Positions 57,975-64,000 of a stretch of DNA of 64,000 nucleotides are shown here, in pieces (position 1 is the stretch's first letter; each line of letters opens with the position of its first letter). The notes beneath the pieces are model-generated. The model saw only the letters and a list, made by a program, of their open reading frames with translations. It did not search any database and was not told the DNA's origin. This stretch comes from Carnegiea gigantea (taxonomy: Eukaryota > Streptophyta > Magnoliopsida > Caryophyllales > Cactaceae), in contig JAKOGI010001550.1 in NCBI GenBank assembly GCA_029747015.1, positions 62,001 to 126,000 of the forward strand. Reading direction: 5' to 3'. A program made the translations under genes and the position numbers.

Positions 57975-59688
57975 GAGTCTATCTAGTGCTAACCCCAAAA
58001 GCTCATGTTTTTTTTTTTATTATGCCAATGCTAATTTGCTAAATATGAGATGCCTAATGAATTGATAGTCTGAGTGATTATTAACTTCATTATTTATGGA
58101 AGAATCAAATTCGATTTCGATTTTGCTAGAATTTATATGCCTCAGATTAAAATATAGATTACGTAAATCTATTTCTATGTGAAATGAAATAAACAAAAGA
58201 TCAAGCTACTACTATTATGAAATTATACATAACTGAATCGAACGATAATCTATTGAAACTAATATAACCCTTGAAATCATGTTTTAGTCTAATAATGATT
58301 TTATCATCTCTGGTATAATAAACATCAATGAAGACCGAGGCTAACCTTTTAAAGATATGGAGCTTATACCATGTTTGAATTCGCCATGACTCAGATCTAT
58401 ACTCAACCCTAATATCTCGACCCTTGACTGTCAGATCTTCTTCCCCCTTTAAAAGGCCCTCGATTCTATGCCACGCCAGGGACGCAAACATGCACACAAA
58501 AAAGGGGAACAAACATACCTATACCCGTCAGTACTGCCGAAGGCGTGACATGTGTGAGTCGTGCCGTCAACGAAGACAAGTTTGGTCATTTTATTTCTCC
58601 AGATGCCCTTAACCTCTACCAATCTACTCATTCTTGGCACAAAGCCACAACAAATACACCAAAGAAGCCGTGCGTATAATGCACCAGCAGATGGCACTAG
58701 TCGACTTCTTGGCGGCCGATCTACTCATTGGCGTGGCATTTTGGTCGGTTTGGATGGTGGTTGATGTCGTAGCCTTAGTTTAGGCAGCGAAAAAGGGGAC
58801 GATTTTCATCCTCTGGGTGAGGCAATGGTGCTTCCCCGTAGTTTTACAAGCCAGCTGAGGTGACCAGTGTCAAAGTTGATACCGATCTGGGGCCAAGTGG
58901 TGTGGTCGGTCTCAGTTGTAGACTGAGACCAAGAGGAGAAATAAAGGGAGCCATCGGGGGTTAGAGAGAGAATGAGTTTTAGGGTCATGAAAGAAGTGAG
59001 AGAATGCATCAGTTAAACAAAACAAAGGCTGAGTTAAAAAGGGAGAGGGGTGTCGGGTAGAATTATGCAATTTTTTTAAGGCTTGATTCTGGGTTTGGTT
59101 TTAGGAAATATTGCTTAAAAGCTGATTTATTTTAAAACGGTTTGTATTCATCGCATGCTATTAGTTCATTGGTTGAATTAAAGTTTTTGAATTAGTTTCA
59201 ATTCAAAATTTAGAATTTAGAATGAACTTGTTAATAAAACATTAATATGTTTAATGTTAATTCTTACATGCTTATTTGTTATATGCAAATCCGTTTTATA
59301 TGAAGCAACCTGAAGCTATAAAACATATGAATAATTCATATTGAGATTGACAATCATTTGAATTGAAGGTATATGTCTTAGTTTCATACATATATATTAA
59401 ATTAGTTTTAATATATTATTATTATGTAAATTAGTTTTGCATGAATAAATATATATGTGATATTTAACTGAATGTTAAGTTGTTTAACATTTTAGTTGTG
59501 GCCCATATGAATGCTTTTTTACGGGAATGTTGTAATTAAATTATTTAAATTTCTAGTTCATGATTGTATGAGATGATTTTGAGCATAGCAAAATTTTCAA
59601 TCATATGACATGAATGATGAAAATTTCATAATTTAATTGCTTAAGAGATATGTGCCTTACGTCCATCTTCTAATGTATACTTGTAGAT
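57975..59688 (+). other. Copia leader of 1.7 kb, including an unexplained less AT-rich block
   Basis: 58200-59040 is less AT-rich than its surroundings. On the minus strand it holds an uninterrupted 103-codon frame (58512-58201, MFPFFVCMFASLAWHRIEGL) and a 67-codon frame (59009-58806, with GINFDTGHLSWLVKL). I recognise no family. It could be part of the element's own leader, an antisense ORF, or a captured piece of host DNA. From 59100 to 59688 the sequence is very AT-rich and carries nothing recognisable. Confidence 0.4.
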
Positions 59689-60570
59689 ATGGCACCAAAT
59701 AATTCCCTGATTAGTGAATTGTCCACTACTGAGAAGGTAGATGGCACTAACTATGACATGTGGAAAAGAAAGATTTAGTATCTTCTGAATGAAAGAGACT
59801 TGTTGGAACACTTGATGGTAGCTTAGTCTCCACCATTAGACAAGGAAAAATGGCAAACCCATTGATACTACTACTATGCAGTATCAAGAAAGCTTGCAGG
59901 CTTACCAGGACTAGTCTAAGAAAGATTGTAGGGCATGCTTTACTGTGTTGCACTGCATACACGATGACCTAATAGGGAAGTTTGAAATGTGCCTCATGGC
60001 AAAAGACGTGTCGAACCAACCCAAAATCCATTTTGGATAAACATGTGAAACAAGGCTTCTTACCTTGAAATTGAAATGGATGAAGTACAAAATGAATTTC
60101 AGTCATACAATGGCTGAGCATTTATGAATCATGAGTGCCATGATTCGTGATCTCAAGGCTACTAGTAAGGATATTTATGAGGGGGAGCAAGTCCTAAATG
60201 TGATTCAGGCTATTCGTCATGAAACTGAGCATTGAGGTAACACAAAGTTGGTCTGGACTCATTCTGACCATTTAAAGACCTTCGTTGAAATCCAAAGTCA
60301 TCTCAAAATGGAGGTGGAATGCCTGAAAATGTTCGATACCCTTAATGAGGCTCTTGTTGCAAGGGAAATAGGCCCAAATACAATAAGAACAATCGAGGTA
60401 GGCAGGTTAAGAAAGGTTCTCGCCCCCCTTAAAAAGGCTACCGAAAGGCTGGGATTGCCAAGAAGTAAAAGACTAAAGACAATGGAGAGAGAAATATAGC
60501 ACGTGTGACGTGCTATAATTGTGGCAAGAAAGGTCATTATGCTCGAGATTGTCTAGAGCCTCAAAAGGCA
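59689..60570 (+). pseudogene. Copia gag with CCHC zinc knuckle
   Basis: ATG 59689 opens MAPNNSLISELSTTEKVDG, then TNYDMWKRKI, stop, YLLNERDLLEHL, the gag N-terminal pattern of copia elements (DGTNYxxWxxKI...LL). Frameshifts follow, for example near 59860 and 60020. The zinc knuckle at 60511-60552, CYNCGKKGHYARDC, has intact C-x2-C-x4-H-x4-C spacing, so it would have bound RNA. The frame 60248-60499 is the out-of-phase basic linker before the knuckle. Confidence 0.8.
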
Positions 60571-63500
60571 CCTTTCTCCGCTTATTTTCTTGAATTATAT
60601 GTATGTTCCTATGCATTAGTTTCTAATTCTCCTCCTAATTGGATTGTAGATATGGGAGCAAGTGAACATAGAGCTCGGGATCAAGCAGGCTTCATGGACT
60701 TTCACCTCTATCCTATGAGTTCATAATCTATTATGCTAGGAAATAGTAGTGAAGAAGACCTTCTAAGTGTTGGAAAGTACCAGCTCCAATTATGAGGAGG
60801 AAATAAATTCCTTCTTTTCAATGCTCTCTACGCACCTGTGGTGCGAGTTTTCCTTTTATCTTTAATTTCTTTAATGAAGTCTGGTTTGGTTTCAATTCTT
60901 GTTCTGATGGTTTGGACATTTTGTATGGTGGCAATGTGTTTGGCCATGTAACTTTAAGAAATGATTTTCTTGTGCTTGATTTGGATTATTGTCATAATAA
61001 TTCTTCTTCTATCTTTGTCTCACATTTTCATTCCAAATTTAAACCAATTAAGTGGCATGCTAGACTTGGCCATATTGGCTAAGATAGGATGAGTAGGGTA
61101 GCCAAAGAAGGTCTCTTAGGCCAGCTAACTAAGGTTAAGTTACCTAGATGTGAGTTATGTCTCGCTGGCAAGGCAATCATGAAGCCTTTTGGCAAGGCTT
61201 CAAGGGCGTCAAACCCTTTAGAGCTTATTCACTCTAATATTAGTAGGCCTATGAATGTGAAAACACATCATGGCGCTTTCTATTTTCACAACTTTATAGA
61301 TTATTATTCAAGACACATGTATGTGTACTCATTATCATATCGCTACGGGACCCTTGAAATGTTCAAACGCTTTGCAGCCGAGGTGGAGACCAAGTTAGAA
61401 CATAGAGTAAAGACTGTATGAACTTATCCTAGTCAAGAATACCTCTTACACATGTTTAATAAGTATTGTAAGGAAAATGGTATGCGAAGACAACTTACAA
61501 TTCCTAGCACACTACAACGAAATGGTGTGATAGAGCATAAGAACTAAATATTGATTGACATAGGTAGGTTAATGATCACACACGTCAATCTCCTAATTAG
61601 TTTTTGCGGGGATGTATTTCTCACGGCAACTTACATTCTTAACCATGTGCCAAGTAAGAGCATATCCATTACTCTGCATGAGTTATGGCATGGTAGAAAG
61701 CCCTCCTTGGAACATTTATGCCTATGGGGTTCAGGTGGTTATGTACACAACCCAACTGACAAACATGGAAAACTTGGTCCAAGAACCACCAAAATGGTGT
61801 TCTTAAGGTATCCCAAACATTCTAAGGGATATGTTATGTTTGGGGAACATCCTAATGGTGGTATGATGAAAATAAATTCATGTAATGTTAAGTTTCTTGA
61901 AGATGAATTCCCAAGCGTTAGTGAAATGAAAAATGATCTAGCATTGTATGAGCTACAGCAAGTTGATTTGCTATCTCTTAAGGGGGAGAATTTAAACACT
62001 CACTATGTCACTGAGGATAGTACTCTTCGATTGTCTGGAAAAGATGATGAGATTTTGCTTAACGAAGAGAGTCAACCTTGGAATGAGGTTCAACCTCATT
62101 CTCTAATTCTTAAACATGAGGTTAGTCAATTTACTTAGGATCTCACATCTCCTAGGTATAGTGGGAGTGATTCTTCATCACTTGAGGATTCCACACCTCC
62201 TAGAGATAGGGGAAGAAATACCTTATTGGGTCAAACCAGTAAAGGTCTTATACTCCAGAGAAGGGAGCGCGGAAGAATTCCTCGATGATATTTTCAAATG
62301 AAAGAGTAAATACTTTTGCACTCCTTTGGAAATAGAGGAGCCTACCTCTTTTCAAGAGGCTATTGACTCACCAAACCATAAAGCATGGATAGATTCCATG
62401 AGGGAAGGAATGGACTCTACGGAAAAAAAATAAGGTTTAGGAGCTTGTTGATCTTCCCCCCTGACATAAATCAATTGAAAACAAGTTGGTTTTTAAGATA
62501 AAACATTGGGCTGATGGATCAATCGACAAGTTTAAGACCTATTTAGTGGCGAAGGGGTTTACCCAAATTGTAGGGGTTGACCATGAAGAGACCCTTTCCC
62601 TTATGGCAAGAATTACCTTTGTTCACCTACTTCTGGCCCTGGTTGCCCATTTGGATTTAGGATTGTTTTAAATGGATGAAAAGACTACTTTCCTTGCTGG
62701 AAATCTTAAAGAAGAAATCTACATAGATCAACCTATTAGTTTTGTATCAAAAGGTCAGCAGGATAAAGTTTTTTGTCTTAAAAGATCTATTTATGGTCTC
62801 AAGTAGTCTCCGAGAGCGTGGTATTTTAGATTCCATGAAGTCATCATCTCTTTTGGCTCAAACTTGGTCACTGAAGATCACTATAGGTATGTCAAGCAAA
62901 CTACAAAGGGGATTATGTTTCTTACTTAGAATGTTGATGACATACTATTAGCTAGAAACAACATAAAGATGATCCAAACTACTAAGCAGTGGTTATCCTC
63001 CGTCTTCGAGATAAAGGATATGGGTGCGGCTAGGTATGTCCTAGGCATAAAAATAATTTAGAACTATTTGAAGAAACTTCTTGGTTTGAGTCAAGAAGCA
63101 CATTTAATAAAATCTTAGAACATTTTTCAATATTCATGCATTACTCTAAAACTGTGGACACTCCTATCGAAAATGGTCTAACCTTATGTCTCAATCAGTG
63201 CCCTATAACAGATAAAGAAAAGGAGAGAATGAGCAATGTTCCTTATACAAGTGCAGTGGGAAGCTTAATGTTTGTTATGTTTTGTACACGGCCAAACATT
63301 TGCTTTATGGTTGGTTTGGTAAGTTATCACCAAAGCAACCCAGGGCCTACTTATTGGTAAGCCCTTAAGAAAATTTTTTACTACCTACGTGGTGCAAGTG
63401 ACCTGGTCCTTTACTGCCAAGGTGGGGACCCTAAGTTAGGGGATATTTGGATGCTGATTGGGGTGGGAATCTTAATGAATGCAAGCCTACCTCAGGACAT

Positions 63501-63950
63501 GTATTCACCCTAAGTGGGGGAGCCATATTTTAGTGAAGTAAGAAGCAAGACTGCATAGCATTTTAACTATGAAAGCAAAGTATGTTGCTTGTTGCCTTAC
63601 CAATCAAGGGGCAACATAGTTGAGAAGTTTTCTCCAGAATCTCAATTTTACTCCTGGAGTTGATGACCGTGTAGAAATAATGGGCCACAATACTACTGCT
63701 ATCTAGTTTGCCAGAGACCCAAAGTTCGATAGGAAGGCTAAGCATATCAAGAGGCATTACAATTTGTTCAAAATGCCATAAAAGAGAAAGAAGTTGGCAT
63801 TAAGTGCAAATCTACAAGTAAAATGATAGTGAATCCTTTAACTAAGCCTAGTCCTAGAGATGCCTTTAAAGCTCATGTGATGAGCTTAGGTGTGCATAGG
63901 ACCAAGTTTTTGGACGTATCTAAGTATATGATAGACATGTTTTCCTTTTA
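60571..63950 (+). pseudogene. Copia pol: protease, integrase, reverse transcriptase, RNase H
   Basis: The protease reads NWIVDMGASEH, with DMGA at 60649-60660 where the family has D-S-G. The integrase spans about 61040-62000: CELCLAGKAIMKPF (zinc region) and PLELIHSNISRPM, where the first catalytic Asp is Asn. The second catalytic Asp region reads TYPSQEYL with a stop before it, and the third Glu survives in NGVIEHKN. It continues to AATYILNHVPSKS-like text, LGPRTTKMVFLRYPKHSKGY and KFLEDEFPS. The RT (about 62330-63060) has AWIDSMREGMDS, YLVAKGFTQIVGVDHEET and NVDDILL (62930-62941) for YVDD. RNase H near 63570 reads TMKAKYVA where the family has TxEAEY. It ends near 63950 (MSLGVHRTK). Stops are frequent. 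Confidence 0.8.
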
Positions 63951-64000
63951 TTAAGTATTTATGAAATAAAGAATGATGCTTTTTTTTAGACATTCATAAA

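Larger units (their letters stand above)
57594..64000 (+). mobile_element. Ty1/copia retrotransposon, 3' end outside the window
   Basis: 5' LTR 57594-57960, tRNA-Met primer site 57962-57974, long leader, gag (from 59689), then protease, integrase, RT and RNase H in the copia order, to about 63950. Integrase before RT is diagnostic of Ty1/copia. It is inserted in the Athila-2 5' LTR. All frames are broken. No 3' LTR occurs before 64000. Confidence 0.8.

Noticed and set aside
60298..60537. Minus-strand 79-codon ORF
   Set aside because: Antisense to the copia gag basic linker; no support.
61739..61999. Minus-strand 86-codon ORF
   Set aside because: Antisense shadow of the copia integrase C-terminal region, which has clear family text on the plus strand.
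1..64000. CRISPR arrays, bacterial operons, riboswitches, phage or defence systems
   Set aside because: No spacer-repeat pattern other than the 52-bp degenerate array; all recognisable proteins and signals are plant retroelement ones.

Overview
The window looks like nuclear heterochromatin of a flowering plant, most likely a eudicot. It is AT-rich, and every coding signal I can recognise belongs to plant LTR retrotransposons: Ty3/gypsy of the Athila, Tat and chromovirus types, plus one Ty1/copia. Primer-binding sites match plant tRNA-Asp, tRNA-Arg and initiator tRNA-Met. I found no intact host gene, rRNA, tRNA gene or CRISPR. All element genes are broken by stops, frameshifts or large deletions, so pseudogene is the right label throughout. 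Many changes are C-to-T or G-to-A, as expected of long-methylated DNA.

Layout. (1) 1-6729: non-autonomous Athila-like elements on the minus strand. One has LTRs at 1027-2383 and 5496-6729, and its only recognisable coding remnant is gag-like with a CCHC knuckle. An inverted extra fragment (1-935) and a third LTR stub (940-972) lie to its left. (2) 6730-36055: one large, old Tat-type element on the minus strand, called element H here. Reading leftward it has a 5' LTR (34701-36055), a tRNA-Arg-type primer site, gag, protease, RT, RNase H and integrase, then an antisense plant-mobile-domain (PMD) pseudogene with intron-like gaps (16741-18660), and a roughly 52-bp tandem repeat (6730-7039). H was itself invaded three times: by a deleted Athila element (7045-16062, near-perfect 5-bp duplication), by a deleted chromovirus (21979-25425, duplication CCCCA) and by a 2.5-kb solo LTR (25540-28068, duplication GTAGT). 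The last two both cut the H integrase; the three integrase pieces join into one reading of the family when the insertions are removed.

(3) 32524-56224: a tandem triplication of an approximately 8-kb unit (8030, 7658 and 8013 bp). The unit runs from the middle of H gag, through H leader and LTR, the end of another minus-strand Athila integrase (Athila-2), a solo Athila-family LTR (duplication CTTTT) and the decayed Athila-2 gag-pol to its leader. Its joints are not at element ends and show a 4-base shared TTCT, so this is a genomic duplication of an already nested block. (4) 56225-57593: the rest of the Athila-2 leader, its decayed tRNA-Asp primer site and part of its 5' LTR. (5) 57594-64000: a Ty1/copia element on the plus strand inserted in that LTR, with its LTR, primer site, a long odd leader, gag and pol; its 3' LTR would lie outside the window.

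Inferred order of events: Athila-2 first; then H and the CTTTT solo LTR entered it; then the triplication. Insertions outside the repeated unit (chromovirus, GTAGT solo LTR, Athila-1, the 5-kb non-autonomous element, copia) cannot be ordered against the triplication from this window alone. I found no new defence or metabolic system; the most notable objects are the composite triplication, the antisense intron-bearing PMD pseudogene inside a Tat element, and the multiply split integrase.
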